From contig JACKOY010000004.1 of NCBI GenBank assembly GCA_024233935.1, positions 186,001 through 250,000 on the forward strand: DNA of 64,000 nt, given 5' to 3'. The translations under genes were made by a program, and so were the position numbers. Numbering within the stretch: the stretch's first letter is position 1; every line of letters begins with the position of its first letter. The stretch comes from Spirochaetales bacterium. GTDB lineage: Bacteria; Spirochaetota; Leptospiria; Leptospirales; Leptonemataceae. Below, piece after piece: positions 47,442-55,904 of the stretch. The notes beneath the pieces are model-generated. The model saw only the letters and a program-made list of their open reading frames with translations, had not been told where the DNA came from and did not search any database.

Positions 47442-48124
47442 ATGAAACAGAATAGAATTCTGATTGAACTTGAACCGAAAGAAGGCCGCAAGATTGACTT
47501 CGTAAAGTTCATATCGCAGCTAAGCAGCGATCCATCCTGCGTGGATCTTTCTGATTACACGGTCTTCCATATCCAAGATTCGCCGATCGATGCCTTTCGA
47601 GCTGATTTCTTGGATTATCTGACTCGGTACGGACTGTACTCGTTTCTGACTCGGGGGCCATTGCTCGAAGCACATGTTCCTACTGGCACCCCGACAAATG
47701 CGGTTGTCAATATTTTTCAGCTGTATCTGGAGTCTCTCCCTGTGACCGATGAGTTGCTGGTGGTCGATCCCTATTTTTTTCCCTCCACACACGATTCGGC
47801 CTATCCGCAAATATTGTACGACATACTTCGTCCCCACTACGGCGCCTTAAGAACCTTCATGTTATTACGCATCCGGGTCACAACAAAACCCTTGCCGCCC
47901 AAGTCCAGGCTGACCTGGTGCAGTCCGCACCGAATATCAACCTCAAGATCAGCACTACGAAAGCGTGGCACGATCGGTTCTGGATTTCCAAGGACCGGTC
48001 GAAGGGCCTTGTAGTCGGAACGTCGCTCAACGGACTCGGAAGGCGACATGCAATCGTGGAAGTGCTTGATTCGTCCGACGTCAAGGACATAGTCCAAGCG
48101 CTAATAGCAGAGGGCCACCTATGA
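47442..48124 (+). pseudogene. Frameshifted PLD-like domain gene
   Basis: The first frame encodes MKQNRILIELEPKEGRKIDF and continues to about 47855 (VVDPYFFPSTHDSAYPQILY). The homologous continuation then lies in the +2 frame: HVITHPGHNKTLAAQ, later STTKAWHDRFWISKDRSKGL and GTSLNGLGRRHAIVEVLDSS, ending at 48124. The HDRFW...GTSLNGLG pattern resembles a phospholipase D/nuclease-like half. One indel near 47845-47860 joins the parts. If restored it would be about 226 residues. It could be sequencing error rather than decay. Its setting beside defence-type genes suggests a defence role. Confidence 0.68.
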
Positions 48125-48322
48125 GGGCACACCTTCCGTCCCATTCGCCATCCGTCGGCGTGTGGCTCGACGGTCGGCAGCGCTGGAAGGCCCCGCGCAA
48201 GAATGTGACAGGGAGAAAAGGCAACGTACATAACGGCGGTTATCGGCAGCCCGTCCTGCGGAGAGGGGGGTGCGGGGTGGCTTCGCGAAAAAGGGCTCGC
48301 AGAAGTATCTTCGCATCTGTTC

Positions 48323-49009
48323 ATGTCGAGAATGCCTACACCGGACGAGCAAGCGGCAATTTCGGCCCACCTCGATGGGCTTCAGTACGCGAACATCCCT
48401 CCGCAGTTTTCTGCATTTTTTGCTGCCGTCCGTGACGCGCGGGCTGCAACTGGGCGCGACATGATAACGGGAGCAGTGAGTCAGGGGGCAGCAGGCAATC
48501 CGGGGAACTGGTCCGGGGCGTTGACTTATTTGGCCTTGCTCGATCAAATAGGAGACTGCTTTCGGCCTCAGGCTGGTGCATCGACAGCGCCGTCAGCGGT
48601 AGATCGAGCCCTGGAGGACTTTGCTGGTCTTCAGGAACCGCAACGAAGAGCGATCTATGCGTTGAGATGTGCTTTCGCCCATGACTACAGCCTGATAAAT
48701 ATCGATGCTGCCCAGCCACTCTTACAGCATCATTTCATAGTATCCGCGAACGCAATTCATCCTTTGGTCACGTTGCCCGTCCAGCAGTGGGATGGACAGT
48801 ATGAATCGCGAAACGCGCAGAACGTCACGAGAATAAATCTCCGAACTCTGGGAGACACCGTGGAGCAAATCATTTCGCGCTTGTTGAGTGATGCCGCGAA
48901 TAGTCAGTTGGAATTGCGCCTTCAAGGCGGTGCGGATGAGCTGCGCAACCGCTACTGGATGGGCATTTTTGAAGAGCAGGTGCCTGAACCGCCCCCTCAA
49001 GCCCCATGA
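48323..49009 (+). CDS. Unknown protein with possible HEPN motif
   Basis: The 228-residue helical protein has the segment YALRCAFAHDYSLIN, in which R-C-A-F-A-H matches the R-x4-H motif of HEPN RNases and related folds. No other domain is recognised. Alternative start at the fourth codon. A degenerate tRNA-scar-like sequence lies just upstream at 48259-48270. HEPN proteins often act as toxins or RNA-cleaving effectors in defence, but on this motif alone the assignment is tentative. Confidence 0.55.
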   Translation: MSRMPTPDEQAAISAHLDGLQYANIPPQFSAFFAAVRDARAATGRDMITGAVSQGAAGNPGNWSGALTYLALLDQIGDCFRPQAGASTAPSAVDRALEDFAGLQEPQRRAIYALRCAFAHDYSLINIDAAQPLLQHHFIVSANAIHPLVTLPVQQWDGQYESRNAQNVTRINLRTLGDTVEQIISRLLSDAANSQLELRLQGGADELRNRYWMGIFEEQVPEPPPQAP

Positions 49010-49062
49010 CACTGCCGGAATCCGAAACAACCGGCGCGCCCGAATCTTGAATCACCACCGCG

Positions 49063-49593
49063 TCAGCCAAGAACGTGCTTCAAGGCTTCAAGCAGACCGG
49101 CCGTAGCGAGGCCACTCACGTAAGGATTGCGCGCGAAGGCACGAAGCTGTTCCAGCAGGCTTTCCTTTTCATCTGCCGGAATCCTTGGATCTTGTTCGAT
49201 CGCGGTGATAAGGGATTGGAGCATGATCGTGCTCGTAACGTTCTGTGTTGAGATGACGTCGTGCCCCGCCGCATTCTGGACCGGGCCATGAAAGGTCTGA
49301 GTTACCTGGCTGGAACCTTGGCTTTCGGTTTCCATGCGCTTCCATTCGGTCAACTCGTAGTTTCCGTTGTCGAGTTGCCGCCATGCTGTGACCTGATACC
49401 AAACACCTTCAACGAAGTCGGAGCATTTTTCGCCTTCGACTGTCGCGACCCTGCATATCTGCATTGGCTCCAGAAGCTCCCTGTCGAATTGATTCAGTCG
49501 CTGCAAAGTCAGGGAGTCCCAGTCCCGCATCCCCCCGGCCGCGATTTCAAACCCGTCTGTCCCCCTGATGAGGAATTGGCTTACTTTGCCCAT
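49063..49593 (-). CDS. Unknown protein downstream of the TIR gene
   Basis: The 176-residue protein lies 119 bases after the DUF1883-TIR gene on the same strand. The N-terminal part (WDSLTLQRLNQFDRELLEPM, then YQVTAWRQLDNGNYELTEWK) looks like a small beta-rich domain. It is followed by GPVQNAAGHDVISTQNVTST and a helical tail (IPADEKESLLEQLRAFARNP). The G-V-N-AG-x-x-x-x-QN segment resembles linkers found in proteins of defence and inflammasome-like systems. I do not recognise the family. Confidence 0.55.
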   Translation of the reverse strand: MGKVSQFLIRGTDGFEIAAGGMRDWDSLTLQRLNQFDRELLEPMQICRVATVEGEKCSDFVEGVWYQVTAWRQLDNGNYELTEWKRMETESQGSSQVTQTFHGPVQNAAGHDVISTQNVTSTIMLQSLITAIEQDPRIPADEKESLLEQLRAFARNPYVSGLATAGLLEALKHVLG

Positions 49594-49712
49594 AACATCA
49601 TCTCATAGCTACCGCACAACACTTGCCGCATTGACAAGGTGCCCGGCGCGGGCGCGCGGGCGAAGAAGCGCACCCGCCTCCCGGCCCAAAAGCAAAACTG
49701 CTCGACAAAAAA

Positions 49713-50486
49713 TCAAGGGGCCTCCAGTATCAAAGCCGCGATCTCTTCTGCAATCTCGGCAACTGTATGCGTCGCTGTGCTCCGGGCCAGCTTGTCCGCC
49801 AGAGAAGGGCTGTATTCCAAGAGCTCCTGCTTCGTGATTTCGTGCCAGATCGGAAGGAGAACCTGTTCTCCTGAGACGGACCGGGTAACCAGGCCATCAA
49901 GTTCATAGTTAGGCCAACCTTTCGCAAAGAAGGAACGCGAAAGGACGACCAACCCGAACCTGCTACGCGCTAAACCGGCGTCGATCTTCCGTCGCAAGCT
50001 GTCCCCAATCCGCAATTCGAACTCATCGTACCAAACGCGTAACCCGTGCTCCTTCAGGGCGTGTGCCAGAGGTCGCACGATGGCGTGCTTGTCCTCGCTG
50101 GCGTGCGAGATGAAGACATCGTAGACCAAGTTCTCATCCGGCTCGTTACTCGGCGGCGGCTGCGGATTCAGCAGGCTCGGAACAGTGGAAAGCGGAGCTT
50201 CCCGCAGTGGAGGCAAGGCGCGGGGAAGCAGGCGGGCGCTGGATTCGACACGTCCCGCCAAACCCTGCATGTCAACGACTACATACCAATGACCGGAACT
50301 GGGGATCGCAAGGCGGACAGGCGATTGCCGCGCCAATCCGCCTAAATATCGATGGCGCTGTCCGCGGCGATAGTAGCTGAGGTTTGCATTATCAAGAAGC
50401 CGCACGTTCGCAGCGTTGCCCTTCAGCTGGACCTCGACAACCTCCCCCTTCGAGCGTTGGCCCAAATCATGTTGTACGAACCTCAT
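49713..50486 (-). CDS. DUF1883-TIR protein
   Basis: The 257-residue protein has a DUF1883 domain (about 1-90, MRFVQHDLGQRSKGEVVEVQ, then PSSGHWYVVVDMQGLAG), a Pro-rich linker, and a TIR domain (about 120-255, YDVFISHASEDKHAIV, then LRVWYDEFELRIGDSLRRKI). The TIR has the likely catalytic Glu in WPNYELDGL. Bacterial TIR domains of this type often hydrolyse NAD+ or make cyclic ADP-ribose signals in antiphage defence. The ATG at 50486 with AAGGAG upstream is chosen; the frame is open to 50633. Confidence 0.84.
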   Translation of the reverse strand: MRFVQHDLGQRSKGEVVEVQLKGNAANVRLLDNANLSYYRRGQRHRYLGGLARQSPVRLAIPSSGHWYVVVDMQGLAGRVESSARLLPRALPPLREAPLSTVPSLLNPQPPPSNEPDENLVYDVFISHASEDKHAIVRPLAHALKEHGLRVWYDEFELRIGDSLRRKIDAGLARSRFGLVVLSRSFFAKGWPNYELDGLVTRSVSGEQVLLPIWHEITKQELLEYSPSLADKLARSTATHTVAEIAEEIAALILEAP

Positions 50487-50894
50487 TTGGAGAGCTCCTT
50501 TCGGACTGCTGCGCCCTTTGAGAGCCAGAAGGGCTGCCGCGCCCCATCCGACATAATAAGACGATTCATCGTAGCGTACGCACGAAGGTACGGCGCGCGG
50601 AAAAGCCGGTCTGGCCGAAAAGGGCACGCGCACTCAATGCGACATAATACTGCTATTCATATGACGATCGCCGTACCCACCTTCTCAACCGACATAATCC
50701 GCTTGACACAAGTGCCCGTCTTTTGTTTAGCATGGCGTCATGCTGACCCTTCAGTTCAAGGGGCAAGCCCTTTGTCCAGAACCACCACCTTACGGTTCCG
50801 CAGCATCAGGTCGGCCCGAATTCGTTTGACGTGGTTCGACTATTCACTGCCGTCTGGACGAGGGCACCGTGCAGCGCATTTGCTTTGCTTGAAA
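50487..50894. promoter_or_regulatory. Divergent gap with three CGACATAAT motifs and a possible promoter
   Basis: Within 408 bases CGACATAAT occurs at 50548, 50640 and 50690 on the plus strand. Just after the third copy, TTGACA (50703-50708) is a good -35 hexamer with a weak TAGCAT 19 bases on, pointing towards the HNH gene. The repeated motif could be an operator or recombination site. Confidence 0.4.
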
Positions 50895-51971
50895 ATGCCG
50901 CAAGACACTCTCACAAGTTCCTGCATCTATTGTGGCCGATCTGAGCCTGCCGTCACCTTTGCGAGCGCCGAACATGTTTTTCCGGCAGGCATCGGGGGCA
51001 AGGTTTGCCTTGCGCGCGGAACCGTCTGCGACTCCTGCAACACCGAGCTTTTCTCCCGCTTGGAGCTTGCTTTCCTACGCAACTCCTTTGTTAGCCTTCC
51101 CCGTCAATTCTATGGACCAGGGAAGCGGGGCTCTCTCAATCCAGTCCATGCGACTCCTTCCAGGGTGCATATCATGAAAGCCACCAATGCCGCTGGCGAC
51201 CTAACTCTCGGTTTCCTGCGCCTTGGCGAACCATTTCAGATTCCACAGTTTCGCTGGCGGTCATCAGACGATATCGATGTGATCATCGATCCCCGCTCGG
51301 GAGAAACTCAAAGCCAGCTCAAACAACTCGTAGGCAAGATTCGGGCGTATTCCGCCAAACACACCCTGCTGGTTGACCCGGAAATAGGCGCAGGACGACT
51401 GCTTTTTGGCTTTCACGACTCCAAATACTACGCTGCGGTTTCCGATCCCGGAGATGTCACACTTGTCGGACAGCTTGTCGATCTTTTGAATCGAGGGAAG
51501 TTTGAGCAACGAAACAAGGCCAGGTACTCCAAAGGACAAGTCGAGAGTCGGCAGAGGGTTGAAATCGATCTATGCGGCATGCACCGAGTCTGCGGCAAGA
51601 TCGCCGTGAACGCTTTCTGCCATTTGTTTGGAATAGCCGTAACTCGTTCGCCAGACCTTGCGGAAATCCGCAAATGGATCCATGCGGGGGGTGAAAACTC
51701 CTTCGTAACCCTTATTGACCAAGACGACCAAGACCTCTTGGCCGCTCTCGCACCCATTCTCCCAGAGCACGGGCACATCGTCCTCTTTGCTTCCATTGAA
51801 GGCGTAGGGCTGCGTGCTCTGTTAAGCCTGTACCGCTCCTTCACTTTCGCGATCCATTTGAGCAACGCTGCCGTACCTATTCCAGCACCTGCTGGCTTCA
51901 TTTGCGATTGGCGGACAGGCACGGAATGGGCATTAGATGAATACCTCAGGACGATACTCCCGGTTTCATAG
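50895..51971 (+). CDS. HNH-type endonuclease
   Basis: The 358-residue protein has an N-terminal HNH-like zinc knuckle: CIYCGRS, then SAEHVFPAGIGGK and CDSCNTELFSRLE (CxxC, His, CxxC). The rest (about 80-350) is alpha/beta without a recognised domain. It could be a phage-restriction or homing-type nuclease. The start is the ATG at 50895 because homology begins there, though the frame is open to 50352. Confidence 0.75.
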   Translation: MPQDTLTSSCIYCGRSEPAVTFASAEHVFPAGIGGKVCLARGTVCDSCNTELFSRLELAFLRNSFVSLPRQFYGPGKRGSLNPVHATPSRVHIMKATNAAGDLTLGFLRLGEPFQIPQFRWRSSDDIDVIIDPRSGETQSQLKQLVGKIRAYSAKHTLLVDPEIGAGRLLFGFHDSKYYAAVSDPGDVTLVGQLVDLLNRGKFEQRNKARYSKGQVESRQRVEIDLCGMHRVCGKIAVNAFCHLFGIAVTRSPDLAEIRKWIHAGGENSFVTLIDQDDQDLLAALAPILPEHGHIVLFASIEGVGLRALLSLYRSFTFAIHLSNAAVPIPAPAGFICDWRTGTEWALDEYLRTILPVS

Positions 51972-52076
51972 CCCAGCATCCCCATACTTGCCCGCGCGGG
52001 GGGCACGTCAAAAGGGCGTGAAAGAATCGCCGATTGAGCCAGCCGGTGTATCTTGCAGGTGGCAGGAGGTCGTGTT

Positions 52077-52295
52077 TTGGCGAAACGCAGAGGTTCAGAT
52101 GGAAAGGAGATTACAGTGCCACCGGGATATACCGCTCGGCAAGGGTCCGACGGGCACATGGTTGCGATCCCTCCGGGCGGAACGGCCCGGCAGGGCTCCG
52201 ATGGAAGAATGGTTAAGATACCAAAAGGATATGCGGCGCGGCGGCTTTTCAGAAAAGCTCTAACTGTCTTGCCGAGCTTCCGCCTTCGTCTATGA
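52077..52295 (+). CDS. Tiny basic protein with three 17-residue repeats
   Basis: The 72-residue ORF contains GSDGKEITVPPGYTARQ, GSDGHMVAIPPGGTARQ and GSDGRMVKIPKGYAARR in tandem. AGGAGG at 52064-52069 is seven bases before a TTG start at 52077; an ATG lies eight codons upstream. The protein is basic and Gly/Pro-rich. I recognise no family. Its end overlaps the end of the broken gene on the other strand. Confidence 0.5.
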   Translation: MAKRRGSDGKEITVPPGYTARQGSDGHMVAIPPGGTARQGSDGRMVKIPKGYAARRLFRKALTVLPSFRLRL

Positions 52296-52714
52296 CGCCG
52301 ATGCTCTGCACATCCAGCATGAGCAAATCGCGGTCCCAGGTCTGGGCCAGTTCAAGGAGCCGCTGACGCAGCGGTAGATTTACCGCCGTGAGTGCGCCGC
52401 CCGGAGCCTGCCGGTACACGTAGAACTCCAGGCCGCCGTAGTCATCCATGTAATAGTACGGCACCCAGCCGAGTCGCAGAGTTCCAGCCGCATCTGGATT
52501 TCTTGGGGATCCTTGTCTCCCGACTGGAGGAACGTACTTGCACGGCCGGCAATCCCGGTGGACTTTCGCCGAGGTGTTGTACGTGCAGTGTGCGCCGGCC
52601 ATCCAGGCGCAGCTCCAGGGTCTGCCCCCGGAGCCCGCCGGTTTCTTCCAGCAACTGTGTGATGAAGCGAATGGGTAACCTCCCGAGTTTTGGAAAATCG
52701 CTACGATTGCCCAA
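52249..52714 (-). pseudogene. Frameshifted gene, possibly a HIRAN-domain protein
   Basis: The frame from 52714 encodes FPKLGRLPIRFITQLLEETG and RTLHVQHLGESPPGLPAVQV. After about 52510 the sensible sequence moves to another frame: TLRLGWVPYYYMDDYGG, then RQRLLELAQTWDRDLLMLDV, stopping at 52249. The LGWVPYYY segment is like the LGWVPRY motif of HIRAN-domain proteins, so a broken HIRAN gene is a fair but weak guess. Its 5' end is repeated in inverse orientation at 58.6 kb. Confidence 0.5.
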
Positions 52715-52742
52715 TGCCTTGACAGGCCGCCCCGCGACGCGC
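52631..52742. repeat. Left inverted repeat of the type III RM module
   Basis: The reverse complement of this ~110 bp reads GGGCGGCCTGTCAAGGCATT, then TTCCAAAACTCGGGAGGTTA and CCCATTCGCTTCATCACACA. It matches 58573-58681 with scattered changes. It includes the 5' end of the broken gene and ends 8 bases before the res stop codon. Confidence 0.8.
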
Positions 52743-52749
52743 TGTTTGA

Positions 52750-55700
52750 CTAATGGTCTTCTGTGGCGGCCTTATCGACAGCCGCCGTAACCTCATCGAT
52801 GCTGCGGGCTAGAATATACACCCATTTCCCGTAGCTGCCTTCGTTCGTGACGGCCTGACACCAGCGGACGGCCGCCTGGGTCTTTGCTTCCACGTCGTCG
52901 TTCCAGTTGGGGCCTTTGGTTTCGAGAATCAAATTGATTTCGCCTCCAGAGGGCGTGACCACGCGCACCAGGAAATCCGGGATGTACGCCTTTACCTCCG
53001 AATCTTTCTGGTAGGGTATTTCGAACCCAAGGCCTTCGTTCTTGGCAAACGCGATGACTTTCGGCTGTTTGTCCAGAGCCACCGCCGCTTGCTGTTCAAA
53101 GCTGCCAGTGTGTGCGATGATACCGTTCAAATGGGACTTTGTGATCAAATCAAAGACCGGCCTGCGTGTCTGTTTGTATACGTCGCGTGTGGAGCCGGCC
53201 GGTCGATTCGTCTCGTAGCTTGCAATCTCCGGCTGTTCCCCCGCGTCGACGTCCGGTCGAAGGGCCGACGTCAGGTTTTCGAGGAGCTGAGAATAGTAGG
53301 GTGAGATGAAGGCATCCAGGACATCTCCGCTGGTCGGGACCTGAATCTTCTCTTTTACGTATGTCTTTACAATGTTCAAAAGCTGCGGAAACAAGACGCC
53401 GCGCGGGATCTGGTCGTGGTCTGGTCCTTCAGTCCATTGAATCGCGAGCTGCCTTGCCAGGGCGAACTCCTGCTGTTGCAGCCGGCCATGTGACCGGTAG
53501 TGCGCGAGGCTCACTTCCCGTACTTCGCCCGGTCCCAGGAAGCTGGGGCGCCCTTCTTCGTTGATTGCGAGGCCTTTCAAATCGACGGAGGTGGGGACCT
53601 TCGATGGATCGAGTTTGAGCGACGGAACCGTGTTCCAATCCACGGCGAGCCGGGCTTGGACGTGTTGGACAATGCGCTCCACCCGGGGAAAGCGAATCTC
53701 CAGGTGCTTGCGCTCCGGAATGGGGAAGAGGCGATTGATCTTTTTTTGGACCGAGGGCTTGCCGGCGCGCGCTTTGAGCGGAACGACTTCAAACGGCACG
53801 CCAATGATCTGCGCTGTTTCTTCGTCGAAACGATCATCTTCATTGAGATCATAGCTGGCGCGGCGCAAACCACGCCCGACCACCTGTTCGCATAGAAGCT
53901 GGGACATAAAGGGCCGCAGACCCACGATGTGGGTAACCGTATTGCAGCTCCAGCCTTCGGTCAGCATGCCGACGCTTACGATACAGCGAATATCACGGCC
54001 CGGAGGATGTTTTGGGCGACCCAACTTTTCTGCAACCTCTTCGAAACCGTCTGGATACACCTCGCGCCCTTCCGGATCGCGCGGCCATACTTCACTCCCC
54101 ACCGTGTCCAGGGTGAAGCGCATCCACCGATTTTCGTCGTTCTGTGTGCCTTCGAGGCCATCCGTCTGTTCGATGACTTTCGAATCTACGCGAATGGTTC
54201 GGGTCTGGCCGTCGGGGTTGCGCAATGATTCGAGCGCGAGGCTTGGGATGCCCGTCGGGCATGTGTCCTCGGCGATCCACTCGTAGATTACTTTCGCGAT
54301 CTTCGTATTCTTGCAAACGACGATGAAGACAGGGGGACGATCGTCTGCGCGCGTTTGCCAGTCTTTGCGCACTGTTTCCCATTCCCCGGCCAGCATACGA
54401 ATGGCAGGGTCCGCGTACTTGAGGACGGCTTCAGGTTTGGGATTTCCACGTTTGCCGCCGCGTTCGGCCGTCGTCATCTGACTGAGCACGTAGTCCCAGA
54501 GGCGAAAGTAGTGGGGCCGGTCATTGCCACTCGCATCGCGCAGGGCAAGCTGCGGGATCTTTACCAGGCCGGATTCGATCGCATCCATCAGGCTGAAGTC
54601 GCTTACCGTCCAGGGGAAGGGTTTGCCGGTGTCGCGACCGGCGCGGCTCAGGAAGTAGGGGGTTGCGGAAAGATCCAGGCAGAAGTTGATGCCGCGCTGG
54701 TTGTGAATTCGGTCGAGGCCTTGAACCCAGACCGTTGCCTCGCGCACCGATGCCAGAGCGGACTCGGGAGTACCGGCATCGTCCGCAGCCTCGCTCTCGT
54801 CTTCATCGTCGTTCTCGTCCCCTGAGGTTTCGTTGCTTGCAATGCGATAGGCGTGGTGCGCCTCGTCGTTGAAAACGAGCACGTTCTTCTTTCCCGGTGC
54901 ATCTCTGAGAACCCGGCGAACGACAGCCTCCGCGCTTTCGACATAGTCGACGGTTTCGACGCTCGCGTAGTCCAATTTGCCGTTCTTCTTGAGCTTCTCG
55001 GAGAGCACGCTAATATCGCCGCGGGCTTTCTGGGCGGCGTACGTTTCTAAGGTGAGATAACGGGTTCCGCGGCGCGTCTGGTTCTTTTCACCGATTTTGA
55101 TTTTCTCCACCCTGCGGACTTCGATGCCCCGCTTTACGACGCGCGCGCCGGAATCACGGGCTGATTGGGCGTCGAGAACGTGCCAGTTTCGGATGATGAC
55201 TTTGCCCTGCTGGAGCTTCGGCATAAGGTCAGGCGGAACCAGATCGTGTTTGCGGTAAACGCTCCCCGAACCGTACTCCGGCTGAAGTTCCCGCAGTCGG
55301 TCTCGGATTGTGATGTTGGGGCAGACGATCAGGACAACATCAGAATGGGCTTTGCTTCCACGGTCGGTCACCTTGTTCAGAATACTCCAGGCCGCAAGCA
55401 TAGCCATTAGCATGGATTTGCCCGAACCGGTCGCCATCTTGCATGCATACCGCTGGAAACTGCCGTCCGGGGCCGCCATATCTTGCGGCACTTCGAGACC
55501 CTGGACGAAGTCCTTGCGCGCTTCGCGAAGGAAGACGATCACCTCGGCTGCTTCCAGCTGCGCAAAGAAGAGCCGGTTCTCACGGTCCGGATGGCGCCAG
55601 TACTCGAGCAGGGTTTTGCTCATCCGCGTAGCCCCAGGGTAACCTGTAGCGCGCCATTCCTTAACGCTCCGCCGAATCCGATTAACCAGACTCAAGCTGA

Positions 55701-55902
55701 ACGCGCGTGAATACTCTTCCGAACGTTCGAGCACGCCCGGCTCAGTGTCCCAGTTCTCGGCCTGGTCTTCCGGAGGAAACACAATCGATGGGCGTCGACC
55801 CTGGCGTTTCTCCGGCGGCCGATCGAGGCTGATGTGCCAGTGCTCGTGGGGCTCGGCGTACGGGCTGCAAAGGATAGGCTGCTGGACTTCCTGGTTGGAC
55901 AT
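52750..55902 (-). CDS. res: Type III restriction enzyme, Res subunit
   Basis: The 1050-residue protein has SF2 helicase motifs: Walker A in KMATGSGKSMLMAML (about 175), DEAH in FNDEAHHAY, and later motif VSVGMLTEGW with the Q-VGRGLRR arginine finger. The C-terminal nuclease has YIPDFLVRV and NLILETKGP, the PD-(D/E)xK core. Res needs ATP and the Mod subunit to cleave DNA. The gap to the upstream mod gene is 2 bases, and GGAGAAGGAG supports its ATG. The gene is intact. Confidence 0.92.
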   Translation of the reverse strand: MSNQEVQQPILCSPYAEPHEHWHISLDRPPEKRQGRRPSIVFPPEDQAENWDTEPGVLERSEEYSRAFSLSLVNRIRRSVKEWRATGYPGATRMSKTLLEYWRHPDRENRLFFAQLEAAEVIVFLREARKDFVQGLEVPQDMAAPDGSFQRYACKMATGSGKSMLMAMLAAWSILNKVTDRGSKAHSDVVLIVCPNITIRDRLRELQPEYGSGSVYRKHDLVPPDLMPKLQQGKVIIRNWHVLDAQSARDSGARVVKRGIEVRRVEKIKIGEKNQTRRGTRYLTLETYAAQKARGDISVLSEKLKKNGKLDYASVETVDYVESAEAVVRRVLRDAPGKKNVLVFNDEAHHAYRIASNETSGDENDDEDESEAADDAGTPESALASVREATVWVQGLDRIHNQRGINFCLDLSATPYFLSRAGRDTGKPFPWTVSDFSLMDAIESGLVKIPQLALRDASGNDRPHYFRLWDYVLSQMTTAERGGKRGNPKPEAVLKYADPAIRMLAGEWETVRKDWQTRADDRPPVFIVVCKNTKIAKVIYEWIAEDTCPTGIPSLALESLRNPDGQTRTIRVDSKVIEQTDGLEGTQNDENRWMRFTLDTVGSEVWPRDPEGREVYPDGFEEVAEKLGRPKHPPGRDIRCIVSVGMLTEGWSCNTVTHIVGLRPFMSQLLCEQVVGRGLRRASYDLNEDDRFDEETAQIIGVPFEVVPLKARAGKPSVQKKINRLFPIPERKHLEIRFPRVERIVQHVQARLAVDWNTVPSLKLDPSKVPTSVDLKGLAINEEGRPSFLGPGEVREVSLAHYRSHGRLQQQEFALARQLAIQWTEGPDHDQIPRGVLFPQLLNIVKTYVKEKIQVPTSGDVLDAFISPYYSQLLENLTSALRPDVDAGEQPEIASYETNRPAGSTRDVYKQTRRPVFDLITKSHLNGIIAHTGSFEQQAAVALDKQPKVIAFAKNEGLGFEIPYQKDSEVKAYIPDFLVRVVTPSGGEINLILETKGPNWNDDVEAKTQAAVRWCQAVTNEGSYGKWVYILARSIDEVTAAVDKAATEDH

Positions 55903-55904
55903 CG

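Noticed and set aside
50352..50894. N-terminal 181 codons extending the HNH gene upstream
   Set aside because: They overlap the start of the divergent DUF1883-TIR gene, lack domain signal, and the zinc motifs start directly after the ATG at 50895.
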